DNA of 64,000 nucleotides from contig WHUX01000001.1 of assembly GCA_015179025.1 (NCBI GenBank), positions 682,001-746,000 on the forward strand, written 5' to 3'. A program made the position numbers and the translations under genes. Of this stretch, positions 1 to 11,723 are shown in pieces. This DNA comes from Terfezia claveryi. Its lineage: Eukaryota; Ascomycota; Pezizomycetes; Pezizales; Pezizaceae. Under the pieces are notes generated by a model. That model saw only the letters and a list, made by a program, of their open reading frames with translations, ran no database searches and was not told where the DNA came from. Each line of letters starts with the position of its first letter. Position 1 is the stretch's first letter.

Positions 1-1300
1 AGCAAATTGATATTTCTTAGGGCGACGTATTGCACCTCCGGGGCCGAGGATACCAAGGTCACTAAGGTGGATTAGCATGGATTCCCAGGCTAAGCGTTTA
101 ATTTTTAAGTACCTAATGGGGGTGCCATTTTCCGCATATATTGCTTTGCTAGATCGTGACCAATGATCCTCATATGAATAAACACTGCTTTGACGGCAGC
201 CAGGACGACACTGGGATTAACATGCTGGAACTGAGGAACGACACGCTCGCAGATATGCTCCGCCTCTTTCACATCGGTGGTCTTGTATTCTGCCAGTGTT
301 GTCAAAATTGTTACACGGCCCCACCTAATGTATAAAATGTCAGAAGAATAAACTTTTTGAACATGGAAAATTAGCACTCACTCTGTACACTCGTTCAGAG
401 CCATGAGTAACTTTTTAAGTATATTAGGGGTCACCAGTAGAGCTCCAGTCTCTGGAGAGGCCTCTTGAATCTCGGCGAGTGCAGTGACAGAGTTTGCCAC
501 AACCTACAATCATGAAATGAGCATACGTGCTTTCCACCGGCGATTCGATGTTGAAGTACCATTGGGTTAGAGTCACCAATCATTTCCTTAAGGGTATCAA
601 GAAAGCCATTCTCCAAGCACAATGACGGATTGAGGTTGAATAGTTTAGCCACACAAATTGCAGCAGTCTTTCGGACATATGGACTCTCATCCTGCCATCT
701 GTCAGAAAGCTATAGATACCTCTAGCAAGTTTCACAAACCTTCAATGTCTTTCTAAGTGGCTCTTCCAAGTACTCCACAATTTTGTCAACCCGAATGCAT
801 CCCATAGTTCGGATAGCCAGTGCCCGGATCAGCGGATTTGGATCCTCTGAATCCTACAGGCTATTAGCCACAGCCCTGACTTGAGGCCCAATTCAGAGGA
901 CGAACCTGAACGAAGGTATTGACAGCAAGGATGCAAAGGTCGGGATGAGTTTTGGCATAATTCCTGTGTATTGTCAGCCAAGGTAGACTTCGAAAGGTAT
1001 ATCATAGAAACACCCACATTAGATAAAGGTATACGAGCTTCTTCTGGTCCAGATCCGATGTCGCCATATTCTTTAACAAATCTGGGAAAAGGGCCGACAC
1101 ATCCTTTCCCAGTGTCATTGCAGCAATGGTGCTCCTGATAGCTTCCTTTCTACATTATAGTCAGCAATTTGAAGATCAATAGAGTTATTGCTTCCGCACC
1201 TTTCATGGGCAAACTGTGAATTCAAGCCAGTCCTAAGCTCGAATGTCTCACCCTTCCGCGGGGTAACCGGGAACATGTTCCGTATCCTGTTCGCCGCCAT
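1..1300 (-). CDS. apl2: AP-1 complex subunit beta (beta-adaptin), 5' part, runs off left edge
   Basis: Large subunit of the clathrin adaptor that sorts cargo at the trans-Golgi and endosomes. The start chosen is the ATG at 1300, giving [10 protein letters not shown] followed by [11 protein letters not shown], the conserved beta-adaptin N-terminus. At least six exons follow with short introns. The first ends at 1200, and its last codons join the next exon to read [19 protein letters not shown]. Later exons carry [64 protein letters not shown] and [21 protein letters not shown], all typical of the armadillo-like trunk. The gene continues past base 1 (last visible residues [13 protein letters not shown]), so the trunk end, hinge and ear are missing. 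AP-1 and AP-2 beta chains are similar in this region; AP-1 is the usual fungal match, so the symbol is probable rather than certain. Confidence 0.9.
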
Positions 1301-2575
1301 GGTGAGGAAGCAGGAATATGTGGGAGCTGTTGATTTGAATGTGCCGAGCGAGAGTTGACAGGCGCTCAAATGGCCTTGGAGTTGAGATTTGAAGTGGGCG
1401 TTGTTGCAGGGGGGCAGCCCTACCAGCCTCAAATTTCCAAATCTTAAGCATAATCAAACTTAGTATAGTTCTACTGAGGTCGTAAGAGTGGCCCTTCTTA
1501 CACCAAAACTACCAGTTTTTTGAGAAATTCCAAAAAGTGAGATTGGCCCATAGAGCCTACCCTTCCCAAATTCAAGAATATCTATCAAAGGCTAACCACC
1601 ATCGTACGTTCTCTAGAGAGTTGAAGAAGGGGTGGGTACATGGCGTTGCCATACATAATTGTATGGGCAAGGTGAAAACATTCAGACTTCTCACGTTTTT
1701 ACCAGGTAAGGTAGAAATATGAACCTCATGGAGCTTGATAAGTACTTAATTGTTAGAGACCATATGTAAGCTAATTCGTGGGTGTTTTGATGGTTTGGTG
1801 TTCTATCTTGGAAATGAACCGACCTTTTTTAGCCAGATCACGGGTGCGGCTATGCGGTGATTATACAACTGTGGCTGGCAATGTTGAACCTAGTCTGGTT
1901 GGCACGTTTTGGTAGTTGACTTGCTGGGTTCGTCTTATGAGATAGTCTGGTTGTACTTATGAGATACACCACTACTTAAAGCTCTCTTGTACGGGTCTTG
2001 GCATGAGACTACTCTCTTGTCGTATTATTAGATATCCATCCCCGATTATCAAATACATGAGTCAGGAAAGCTTCACTTCTCCAAATCCATTTTTCGATGA
2101 AAACTCTACCACTGCTACTCTGCAAACTAAAAAATGGTATGTTTATACCCACGAGAGAACAAGATAGTTGGGGCAATTGTTGACGAGGTGGTTATTATTT
2201 AATCAGGCTTCCCTACCGAATCTAAGGAAACTCTTCGCCCTGAGCAGGACAGAGGAAGAGGAGCGGACGTACTCTCGAATGGCGGTGAGTATGGTCCTCC
2301 ATAGCAGCTAACTCGGAAATTAATTTTAATAAACCGAATAGTTTTATAACTTGATCCTCTTCGTTGGCTCAATAGCTGCTTTCTCTTATTTTGCTCAGAA
2401 AATGGCTTTGCCCATGCCGAGGAGAAGTGGAAAATAGCAGTTGTGTATTCGCTCAAGAATGCGAATGCACATTTATTCGGACACTATACAAATATTCATG
2501 CTGTGGATATCATAGTTATCACATGACACCTGAGAACAAAAAACTACAATACCATCCGGCGATTGGTTGACAAGA
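1301..2575. other. Intergenic stretch with two short TAGTCTGGTT-type insertions
   Basis: No open frame here resembles a protein. The stretch holds the upstream region of the beta-adaptin gene and two copies of the dispersed TAGTCTGGTT repeat, at 1891-1905 and 1943-1955. The second is annotated separately. The first has only a weak possible flanking duplication. Confidence 0.6.
1934..1964 (+). mobile_element. 13-base TAGTCTGGTT insertion with 9-base target duplication
   Basis: CTTATGAGA at 1934-1942 is repeated exactly at 1956-1964. Between the copies are 13 bases, TAGTCTGGTTGTA, starting with the 10-base core shared by all family members. Confidence 0.75.
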
Positions 2576-2996
2576 GGTGCTCCTCAGCAGCCGACCTTGT
2601 GTAGATACAGATGAAGCTGCGCGGTGTAGGTTCGTCAGGAGGCAGTACAATACCTTTACCGGAGTCTGAGACTAGGAAAGTGCAGTTGTTGCCTATTGGC
2701 ACATCAGAAACATGCGTTGCCACAACAAGATTGGGAGAGGTTGGTGGAGCTGACGGATGGGTTTAGCTGGAGCGATATTACGGCGTTGGCGAAGGATGCG
2801 GCTATGGGCCCTTTGAGGAGTTTGGGGGAGAGGCTGCTGGGAGCGAGGATGGATCACATTAGGCCAGTGGAGATGTTGATTTACTGTAACCAGACTAGAT
2901 TTACTGGGGAGTTTAAGCACTATTAGGCCGAGTGTTAGTAAGGAGGGTTTGGGAGAGTTTGAAAAGTGGGCTAGGGAATTTTGGGAGAGGGTTTAG
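2576..2996 (+). pseudogene. Relic of a spastin/Sap1-type AAA ATPase C-terminus
   Basis: The last ~140 codons of a meiotic-clade AAA ATPase (Sap1/spastin/fidgetin group) can be followed across several reading frames: DEAARCRFVRRQY, PLPESETRKVQL, LAHQKHALPQQDWERLVELT, DGFSWSDITALAKDAAMG, PLRSLGERLLGARMDHIRPVEM, and finally SLSTIRPSVSKEGLGEFEKW ending at the TAG at 2994-2996. The frame changes at least at ~2640, ~2695 and ~2885, none at plausible introns. DGFSGSD of the family reads DGFSWSD here. Walker A and B motifs are absent and no 5' part is recognisable upstream. A 20-base insertion (11 bases plus a 9-base duplication) of the TAGTCTGGTT family sits inside the relic. Known: these ATPases use the C-terminal helical region for hexamer assembly. 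Inference: a dead, 5'-truncated copy. Confidence 0.85.
2878..2906 (-). mobile_element. 11-base TAGTCTGGTT-family insertion inside the AAA ATPase relic
   Basis: GATTTACTG at 2878-2886 is repeated at 2898-2906. The 11 bases between are TAACCAGACTA, the core in reverse orientation plus one base. The insertion interrupts the region just before the conserved C-terminal SLSTIRPSV stretch. Confidence 0.8.
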
Positions 2997-3718
2997 GTGT
3001 TTTCAGATGAGGCATGATATTATATGGCTGCATGTGGCCTTTTTGAGAGCCTTGTGTTTGTTTGCTGAGGGTTCATATTCCTACTTGGTCTGGAGGTTTT
3101 GGCGCATTTGTGGAATGAAACAAGGCAGTTCACTTTTTTTGACTTGTATCATGATATGGTCTGCTTGCAAGAGGGAAATCAGCATCGTTATTGTATACTC
3201 TATATTCGCCTCGTTACTCGCATGAGCAAACCCAGTCGGGATATCGAGTCGACGAAAAGGACTTTCAAGACCCCCGGCCCTCGTAATTTGTGTTATGCCG
3301 TTGTAACCTGTCACTGGGAGCTCCAATGTCAAAAAAGGTTCAATCTAAAAGTATGCCGGCCAAAGGTGCCAAGAATTCAATCAGATTTTATTCTGCATTC
3401 TGGTTTCCAATTGCATAAAAATAAAATTCACATTACCCCGAAACAAAAATAACCCATCAAAACAAGCAGTACAGCAGGCAGACAAACCCGTCATCGCAAC
3501 CCAAGCGCAAAGCAACTGTGAGACAAGAACTCCCGATATGAAACTCCCAAAACCACAAAAAGGATATAGATAACAAGCACTGAGAATTACCTCACCACCG
3601 GCCCCGGTAATATGAAACCATAAAAACTGGAATAAATAACATACTACACCTTCGGATTCTACTCGGTCTTTTCTCCCCCATTTTTGTTCCAACCCCCCCC
3701 TTTTATCCAATCCCACAA
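2997..3718. other. Intergenic stretch, no gene seen
   Basis: Lies between the ATPase relic and the 3' end of UBP8 and probably includes the UBP8 3' untranslated region. Open frames of 80-118 codons on both strands overlap each other and match nothing I recognise. Confidence 0.5.
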
Positions 3719-5899
3719 TCAAACCGCTAGAGTACAAAGACTCTTTGCGATATAAAAGAGCAAATACGCCTCTGCCCCCAGCACCTGCGCTTCGGCGGCT
3801 ACCCTGACTACACTGTCGTCAAAGCGGAACCACTAAGAGCCATATATTAGCTTTACTCCATTCCCCGCCCACTGGCGTGTTATATATATGCCTTACCTGT
3901 CCATTGCTCTTCGAATAACTGATATAATGCCCCGTGTTAATCTGCCCATGATGTACCACCACCGTCAACAAATCATACAAATAGCTTGCCGGAGGTCCCT
4001 GCTGTAGTTGCCCACTCGAGGTACCCTTCGTTGCCGCCGGAGGCTTCCGCTTCGCACGAGTGGTATATGGTGTCATATCTAGCTGGACAGGAAATCGGAC
4101 TCTCGTGTCGATTTTTGAGGATCCGGAGGGCGAATGTTCGAAGCGCTACATATAAGTTAATATGCTATTTAATGAACGGAGCAATAGGGGTGGAGGCAAG
4201 CCAACCTTGAGTTGAATACACAACACTGGAGGGAGCCGTTTCACAGTAAGCTGCTTCGTAGCTTCCTGTCCCGAGCCCCCCGAGCACTTTCCACAATTGT
4301 ATTCATTCACGCCCAACTTCTCCGGAGTCGTAAACCGCTCAAGACACTCCTGAAGGGTCAATATGGGTGCTCCATGCTCATCAACTCCGTTGCTTGTGTT
4401 TACGGTATTGTTATTAGCGCCCTTCTTTCCCTTTTCTACCTTCGGCTTCAACTCGAGTGATAGATCCATGACTGGATCCACAGCGGTCGTCACGTTGTGA
4501 CAGCTCCCACATGTCACATCACTCTGAAGCTTCCCGTAGTAGCTCCGGTGGATGATACATTTGCAAGAGCCAACGTCGGACTTCGAATCTGTAATACCGC
4601 CGTTGGAAGAATGTAGCTGGTTGAGGAGGAATTGGAGGTATTCGTGGGCATCTTGCTGCTGGTAACCCGCTAGTGCCTATATATTTATAAGATAGTTTGA
4701 CCGTGAGCACATCACCGAAGGTGAACGGGGTGGGACGGGTGTCTTTTATACCTGCTCGCATTTCCAGCTTACCATCAGCAGATTCACTGGCCCATACCCA
4801 TCGACTTTATCGGATGTAAAGAACTCCGCAAACACCTCCTCCACCGCACAACTCATACAATTCGTTCGTGAACACTCCCTTGCACGGTGTCCATCTGTCA
4901 GGTAGAAATTCCGTATCAGCGGGTTATGTATGAGACTCTGCAACACCACACTCATGAAGCATGTTGCACCCATATTATAAAATCCGCGTAGGCCCGTGGC
5001 TCGGCATGGCGCGCTGACCGTATTCGTCTCGATGTATTTAAGATCTTCGGGAGAGGGCTTCGATGGTTCTTCGAGTTTGCGCTTCTTGCGGACTGTACGA
5101 GTAAGGAATAGTTATTGAGAATGGTGCCCCCTCTTCAAGTGATTGGATTGTTTGTGTAATCTTGAACGCGCTCTCCATGTGTGGTGCAAGGGTATGACCC
5201 ACCATTCCCTTCTATCAGCTCCTCCTGCTTTGCTATCCGAGTCTTTTCTATAAACGGGTCGTAGATGAAGTCCTGACACAGGAAGCAATACATTGATGCT
5301 GTTTTCGAGTCGATCCCTAGGTTTCACATCCAACCAAAAAGTTAGTCCTAGTCCCACTTCCATTCCCCCTCATCGGCTTCCACAATAGTGGCCTCACCAA
5401 ACATATGCCTAGTAATCTTAGAATGTGCTTCTGCCTCCTTCTGACACGCAACATTGCTACACTGCAAACACAGTATCGTCCTCGTCAGCACCTCATTGCA
5501 CTTGCTGCATGTCTGCGCATCGAGCCGGTTCGGGTCTGCCAGAAGCCTAATCGCCGATGCGTAACTGTCCCGTACGGACGGCATTGCGCCGTCGAGGATG
5601 ATTTGTATGTGACCTATTCATCCCCATGACCAACCATCACCATTCAGTCAAACGTAAGCCCGAGTCTAACCAGTGAACACAATCCCCACCAACAGCAGGA
5701 ACGAGAGACAGGACATACTGCATCCATACGCCGACAACCCCCCAGTGCCAGCCTCCTTCGCCGCAGCCTTCTCTGCCTCCTTGGCTTCCTTTGCCTCCTT
5801 TGCCGCTGCCGTGGCCGCTGAATTCTTATTCTTCCCCATAGCTTTCGGCGCCGGGGACACTACCGCGGCGACGGGGCGTTTGACAACTATCGTGCTCAT
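3719..5899 (-). CDS. ubp8: SAGA-associated ubiquitin hydrolase Ubp8
   Basis: Cysteine protease of the USP family that removes ubiquitin from histone H2B as part of the SAGA deubiquitinating module. The start chosen is the ATG at 5899 (MSTIVVKRPV); another in-frame ATG lies at 5917. A Lys/Ala/Glu-rich N-terminus leads into a ZnF-UBP domain that crosses an intron (GCSH...QIILDG, then CSKCNEVLTRTILCLQC, then HSKITRHMFG, then CFLCQDFIYDPF). The catalytic domain has the Cys box NMGATCFMSVVLQ, the CxxC pairs CGSC and CGKC, and the His box HHGQINTGHYISY. The last exon starts at 3832 after a 64-base intron and reads WFRFDDSVV...AEAYLLFY before a short tail, with TGA at 3719-3721. Without that splice the frame would end just after the His box. 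About seven exons. The Cys and His catalytic residues are visible, so it is probably active. Confidence 0.92.
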
Positions 5900-6907
5900 C
5901 GCTCCTCCGTAGCACACTCAGCCACTCACCCAGACTCTCCCACTCTGCGGCCTCCGAAGGCCCCCACTCGTCAGCTCGCCTCGTACGATTATGGCGAAAC
6001 TTGTAGCCGGCCTATGAATCAAGCGAGGGCGAAGTAAACGGTAGAAAGTGTCATCAAGGTCGGGGTAAACTGAAGAAGCTTTTCGGCAAGATTGTAAGGT
6101 TTGGGTTTAATTTAAGCTGGAACCGGCTTGGTACGTGGAGAACGGAGTCTGGTATGTAATTTATGAATCAATTCATCCTGCTGCAGCATGCATTGGGGGG
6201 GCTCTGGAATGGGCTTACCAGCACTGTGGAGCTGTATCAGCATTAAACATTTGTTTTTGGGATGCACCGCGGCTCTATTGAGAGGCGGCTGCTTCTCGAG
6301 CAATGCGGATCACACAGCCGCCCGCCTATTCGTTTGGTTATTCAGGGTCCACACGGATGGCGGCCACAAGGATAAAGCCCATAGAGTATGCATATTATGT
6401 AGATTATGCAGTGGCGACATCGGCGGGTGCATAAGCACGGCGTACGCGCCGAGACCACTCATCGTGCATATTGCGGATCGCGAGATAAAGTACATAACGT
6501 CTTGTAGAATGGGGTACTTGACTTCTAATAACGCTCCTGTTCATCTGTTCAATAGTAACCGAGGCTACGATACTGTACGGGCCAGAATGTTCAGCCTCTC
6601 ATCCACATCCATTGTTGCAGACAGACGCGCCCATAACAAAGGGGTCGTGCTTGTTTGTAGTCAACCCCAACGTATCTATCCGTAGACTACTGGGATCGAA
6701 TTTGGAGGTGCATACAGCAGTACATGTACATAGGTACAGCATGTGCCGGCGTCTTATTGAGCGGCCCCCAAGGCATGTTCGAGAACGCCCATCACCAACG
6801 TCTGCACGGCGTCCCAGGCTGATACAAAATATTGAACATGCGCAATACACAAGTTAGTATATGGCTGGACAATCTGGTATAGCTGCTATAGCTGCTATAA
6901 AGGATAT
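5900..6907. other. Intergenic stretch, no gene recognised
   Basis: About 1 kb upstream of UBP8 and downstream of the metallo-hydrolase gene. A 165-codon plus-strand frame (6188-6685) is the longest, but its translation has no family resemblance and other long frames overlap it on both strands. At 6878-6899 a short TATAGCTGC repeat precedes the G-rich tract. Confidence 0.5.
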
Positions 6908-6944
6908 CCACCCCCACCCCAACCCCACCCCAACCCCACCCCAC
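6908..6944 (-). promoter_or_regulatory. G-quadruplex-type tract immediately after a stop codon
   Basis: On the minus strand the bases directly after the TAG of the LACTB2-like gene (6945-6947) form seven runs of four or more G separated by one or two bases. In the transcript this would be the very start of the 3' untranslated region and could fold into an RNA G-quadruplex. Folding and any effect are inference. Confidence 0.55.
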
Positions 6945-7934
6945 CTACGCCAGTCCCGCCCTCTCCCACAATACCCACCCCTCCCCTTCCCTGAGCACCT
7001 TCCTCTCCCCTTCCAGCTTCCCCAATATCTGCACCACCCCCATCTCCGCCGCGGGCCACAGCTCCCTCGGGATCTCCTTATAGATCAACCGCACCATCTC
7101 CATCGCCGTCATCACATCGTCTCCACCTAGCGGATGCCCCTCCTTCATTACCATCAAAACGTGCCTCTCCCTTGCCATCCTATGCGCAATATACCCATCC
7201 ACCGCATCCTTTGCATTATCCAGCACTTCCCCATGACCCGGATACCCCCGCCCCGATAATGCGGGTATCTCCTTCATCTTCCCCAGCGAGGACAAGTATG
7301 TCGCTAGATCTTCAAACACAGATGTGCCGTGCCCGAGGACGTTATCACCTGTGAATAGTGCGGATTCTTCGCTGAGGAAGAAACACATATGGTCTACTGT
7401 GTGCCCTGGGGTATAATACGCAGTGAGGGTTGCTCCCTCGACAGAAAACACCTGTCTGTCGGTGATGTCTTCCTGGCCTCCTGAGGGCCGGTTCTTGTAG
7501 ACTATCGTGCCGGGAGAGATCTTTTTGAGGTCGGCAATCCCGCCGACATGGTCATAGTGCCAGTGGGTAACAAGTGCAGTAGACACCTCGGCCTTCTCAT
7601 CAGCTAGGACCTTTTCCAATGTCTTGATCCAGTGTTCATGTCCCGCACCTATCTCTCATACATCAACAGTCAACTTCAAATCCAATATAAGGGTTCAGGT
7701 AACAGAAGAAGAAAAAAATTATATCATATACCAGTATCAATCAATATTCTCTTATCCCCCGTCCCGATAAGATACGTATTCGACCCTTGCAATGTAAACT
7801 AACTCACCCGTCAGATCGAAAACTCTGGGGAAGAAGAACGCCAAATGGCCAACCTTCCCTGGATTCCCTCCCATAATCCTTATTACTCTCTTCGACAACC
7901 TCTTGATATCTGGCAACGTACCGAAAACCGACAT
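6945..7934 (-). CDS. LACTB2-like metallo-beta-lactamase-fold hydrolase
   Basis: Metallo-beta-lactamase fold protein of the LACTB2 group, whose characterised animal member is a mitochondrial endoribonuclease. Three exons. The start chosen is the ATG at 7934 (MSVFGTLPDIKRLSKRVIRI), which matches where family members begin; another in-frame ATG lies at 7955. Exon 1 ends GGNPGK; exon 2 reads FTLQGSNTYLIGTGDKRILIDTG; exon 3 begins GAGHEHWIKTLEK. Metal ligands are visible: THWHYDHVGG (HxHxDH), the His in YYTPGHTVDH, the Asp in LFTGDNVLGHG, and a late GYPGHGE. The C-terminal winged-helix-like region (EMVRLIYKEIPRELWPAAEMGV) is present, ending at a TAG at 6945. About 290 residues, close to the family norm. 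A fungal substrate cannot be inferred; related fungal proteins also act as thioesterase-like enzymes in polyketide clusters, but no such cluster is present here. Confidence 0.88.
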
Positions 7935-8634
7935 CGGGAGTATACCCTGAATCAAAGTCTCACTTAGGCCGGTAGATATGAATCTATAGCTAACTGTACC
8001 TTAAACCTGAAGCTGCCTGAGGCTAGATAGGAGTGAGAGCTTCTAAGCACGAGGTTATGTTGCCGGCGCAGAGATGACTACAATAAATAAGGTTCCACCC
8101 ATGACTGGCAGTCAGAACATCCTGTACAGTAAGTATGTAACCAAGATTAATGATACGTTATGCAATATGGCGAGCTATTCCCTATAAGGCGAAGTCTACC
8201 AAAACAAGATTCAGGGTAACCATCAACGTGGCTCATCAACGTGAATTTTATATCAAGGTAACCGTAAAAACAGTACCGCCATCTACATAAATGCTTGCAG
8301 GATGTAGTCATACAAATAACGAAGAAAGGCTCGCTACCAGCATCAGCAGACCTAGGCCCAAACACCATCGCCTATGAATGAAATAGAAAGTAAAATAAAA
8401 GCAAGAGAAATATTAGGAATCGCAAGTTAGAAAGCACCAGTGCCCTCCAGAAGGACCTTTGCAAAAAAATAATAAAAATTTCACTCAACCCGATAACGAT
8501 AACCATCATTTGAGAGGCTTGTCGGATTCCCAGTTTCCTGCATAACTCGTTCCGATAACCCTGGGGCAATAAAAGAGTTCTGGGGCACATTTCTGTGCCT
8601 ACGGAATGCGCATCTCATTTTGAGCGGTCTGATA
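7935..8634. other. Intergenic stretch, no gene seen
   Basis: Between the hydrolase 5' end and the SKN7 3' end. It contains a 10-base direct repeat CATCAACGTG separated by three bases (about 8222-8244) and one copy of TTCAGGGTAAC at 8210-8220. No coding signal recognised. Confidence 0.5.
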
Positions 8635-11600
8635 TTAAACCGAAAAGGCATCTAGCTGCGCGGGCGGGTCCGCTTGCGCCTTCGCCTTTAGTGCCATGTA
8701 GCCGTTCTCAACAGGATACAGAGCTGTCGCAGTAGGTACGCGGACAGGTGGGAAGGCGTCCTGTAAGCCGGAATCCTCGAGATTGTCCAGAGACCCAGGA
8801 GCAGAAGGAGCAATACTGAACGTTAGAAAGGTATATTGATGAATGGAGATATGGTATATCTACGCTTGGTCGAGCATAGCCTGAAGTGAACCCTATAAAA
8901 CTGGCAAAGGTGACGGGATTTCCAATGTCAGTGATATATCGTAGTCATTGACAGGGTTTGTGTCAATGTAGGGCGGTGAGATTTCCATGTCTAACAAAGA
9001 TGAAACCTCTGGAGCAACGTTTTCCAGAGTGACGCGTCGTTTCTTAGCGTCCGCTCCTTCACCGATTCCTGTTTCATTTTGGCTTTCCATCTCCGTATGC
9101 TCACGTTTTTTGGGATCGTCATTTTTCCCGTTGATTATATTGGCAATGGACATCGGCCTCAGACAGAACGGGCCAAGTGGAGCAGAAGCCTGATGATTAG
9201 CCGCAGAATCACTATTTTGTTGATCGCCAATATCCACCATGGTTTCACCGGTCGTATCCGTCCGCCCATTTCCTACTGTCCCTGTGAATTTGCTTGAATC
9301 TGTAGAGCCAGAGAATATTGCTAAATCATTAGACTTGCTCTCCTGCCCATCACCGCTGGACTCATTGGTTACTGCTCGTTGCTGATTGTTGCCCTTATTC
9401 CGTTTTGCCCTCAGACCACGTGGTATGGCCCAGCCCGTGGACTCCGGCATAATTTCTAACATAGCCTCATACAATTTCTTGAACCCAAATGGTTTGGATA
9501 GTATGATATTCATCCCTATTACTCGACAGTCAGCCTTCAATCTTATCAACGGAACTCTGTGTACCAACCGCTTCTTTTATAGCGATCAAGATCGACATCA
9601 TTAGTAGTAGAGGCTAAACAAACAATTGGAGTCTCTTTATCCGTCTTGCGCATCAATTTAGTTGCAGAAACGCCATCGAGTAATGGTAAAATAACATCCA
9701 TGAATATGATAGAGTACTTGTGGCGATTGGCTTTCTCAACCGCGGATATACCATCGCTCTTATTTGCATTAGCTCATCTCCCACATTGTTTGGATGAGGG
9801 TGTACACACAGCACAGTCTACCTCTTGTTTGTTGTAACTAAAGAACAACATCAAGAGTCGTCTACACATCGGGTCATCATCCACAACAAGAATTGGGGCA
9901 GTGTAATGCCGAGAGGGCGGCGGCCTTCTCTCCAATGGAGTTCCTGTGATTTCTTTCCCCTTGCCTTTGTCAACATTTGCTGCATCCAGCGATTGCTTTA
10001 TCTGTGATAGGGTATGTAGACTAGGTCCAGTTGACAGAGATCCAACCTCTGTTATGGGAGGCAAATAAATCCCTGCATGTCCATTGATTGTAATCCCATC
10101 CTTCTCACTATTGACAGAAACTTGAGGTGGTACTGATGCTGCAAGTCTTGACCTCGTCGCTTTTTGGATAGAATCTTCGTCATTTCCCCCTGCCACATTG
10201 TACATTCGATCATCCGCTGTTTCAGCTAGTCCATTCATTGCAGACTCCTCTATGCTACCACTGGGCGGTGTTGCTGAAGAATGAGAAGATGCTGCAGCCG
10301 GCGAAAACAAGACCACACTAAGCCCATCCGACGACTTCACTTGGCTTTGAATCTTGGGGTTTAAGCCTGGAAGTTTCAGCCAAGACTGGTTGTCCCTCGT
10401 TGATTTCGATAAGAGGTGGTCAAACATGTTCATAGTTTGCTGTTCATCGGGAGTATGGTTATTGCTAACCCCTCCAGGGTCAAAGGGTCCAATCTCATCA
10501 ATTCCCAGCGTCGTAGCCCCTGAGGCACTTGTTTGACGTTCTGTTTGGTCATAATTCTGCCCAAGCGGTGTAGAATGCTCCATAATAAACGGCGTCAATT
10601 CTTGAGAAGGTACTGAAATCGAAGTGGGCAGATGCTCCTCAGAACCATCTTCACCATTGTTCTCAACCATATCTTCATCCATATCCTCGTCCATATCATC
10701 ATATTCATCTTCATCATCCTCGTCCCAATCGCTCCCCTCATTATTACCCCCTTCATTCTTTTCCTCTCCATTACCTCCTGATTCATTACGTTCACTATAC
10801 TCGTTGTATTCAGTTACCTGAAGCCCTACCAAGTGTGGGTTTCGCCTTCCTATATCCCTCAACTCCACTTCTTTTTGAGCCAGTTCCACCATCAAGCGCT
10901 GTATCAAATCCTCATAACCCATCAGTTTCTTGTGCATATTTCCCACTTGCGCAACAAGAGCCTGGCACATGGTATCATTTCGCTCCAATTGGTGATCTAT
11001 ACCCTTTTGAGCATCTCTCAACTGTTGTAGATGGCCCTGTAATTCCTCGATCTGGGTGAACGCAGCCTGAAGTGCAGCTTGATCTTCGCTCGCTGCCTTT
11101 TGTGCAGGTTTCCTCGCTGCTGGTACTTTCCGTCTTATATTCTCCAGCTGATCCCTGCTGTGCATCAGGAAATTTGGATGTTTGAATTCCCACGCCTGTT
11201 GACAATTTAGTTGAGGCTCTGTCATTGGGAGTGCCGATTACCCAACCTGCTCCCCATATTGCGAGCCACCATGCTCATCTGTATTCCGTATCTTATGAAA
11301 ATCATACCTATGAAGGTCAGTAACTGTCAATAACAGGATGTGCTGAAGCGTACTTGTTGAGCTGCCTGACGAAGCTTGCAAAGTTGCTATGCTTGAAGTG
11401 GCGAGGAAGGACGTTTTTTGTGAATTCTGTGTTCTGTTTGCTGTTATTCACATGTCTTGAAGTTATTGTTGATTGGGTTATTTACGTCGAGAACGATGAA
11501 GCTATTGCCCTGGTCATTCCACCGTACAATATGACGATAGGTAGGGTCTTCTAGCATTCTGAGACGATTATTAGAACCCCCCTATACCAAAATTGATAAA

Positions 11601-11723
11601 TCTTGTCTACTTGTAAAGTTTTTTTACCTACGATCTCGTCAGAGATTCATCAACCGCGACAAATGGGCTTTGGGAGCATACAAAGTCACTCGAGCCCCCA
11701 CCAGAGCCTGATGCCCTCTCCAT
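8635..11723 (-). CDS. skn7: Response regulator and transcription factor Skn7 (HSF-type DNA-binding plus receiver)
   Basis: Nuclear response regulator acting below Sln1/Ypd1 histidine phosphotransfer in oxidative, osmotic and cell-wall stress. Exon 1 starts at the ATG at 11723 (MERASGSGGGSSDF). Short exons then build the HSF-type DNA-binding domain: VKKLYK, MLEDPTYRHIVRWNDQGNSFIVLDVN, EFTKNVLPRHFKHSNFASF, VRQLNKY, DFHKIRNTDEHGGSQYGEQ, AWEFKHPNFLMHSRDQLENI. A coiled coil (about 11100-10850) and a long acidic/Ser/Thr-rich linker follow. The receiver domain has the acidic pocket VVDDDP, phospho-acceptor Asp in IIFMDVILP, and Lys in ILSKPFG. The frame appears to end at 8893, but a further coding exon (GSLQAMLDQ...QLDAFSV) is reached by removing a 60-base intron with a GTCAAT donor, then a second intron. 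I therefore place the stop at 8635-8637. The C-terminal splicing is inference; the domains are clear. Confidence 0.9.

Noticed and set aside
6188..6685. 165-codon plus-strand open frame
   Set aside because: No family resemblance, an odd composition (Cys/His/Arg-rich without a pattern), and overlapping long frames on both strands.
10595..11059. Short frames on both strands within SKN7
   Set aside because: Shadows of the acidic linker and coiled-coil coding sequence.
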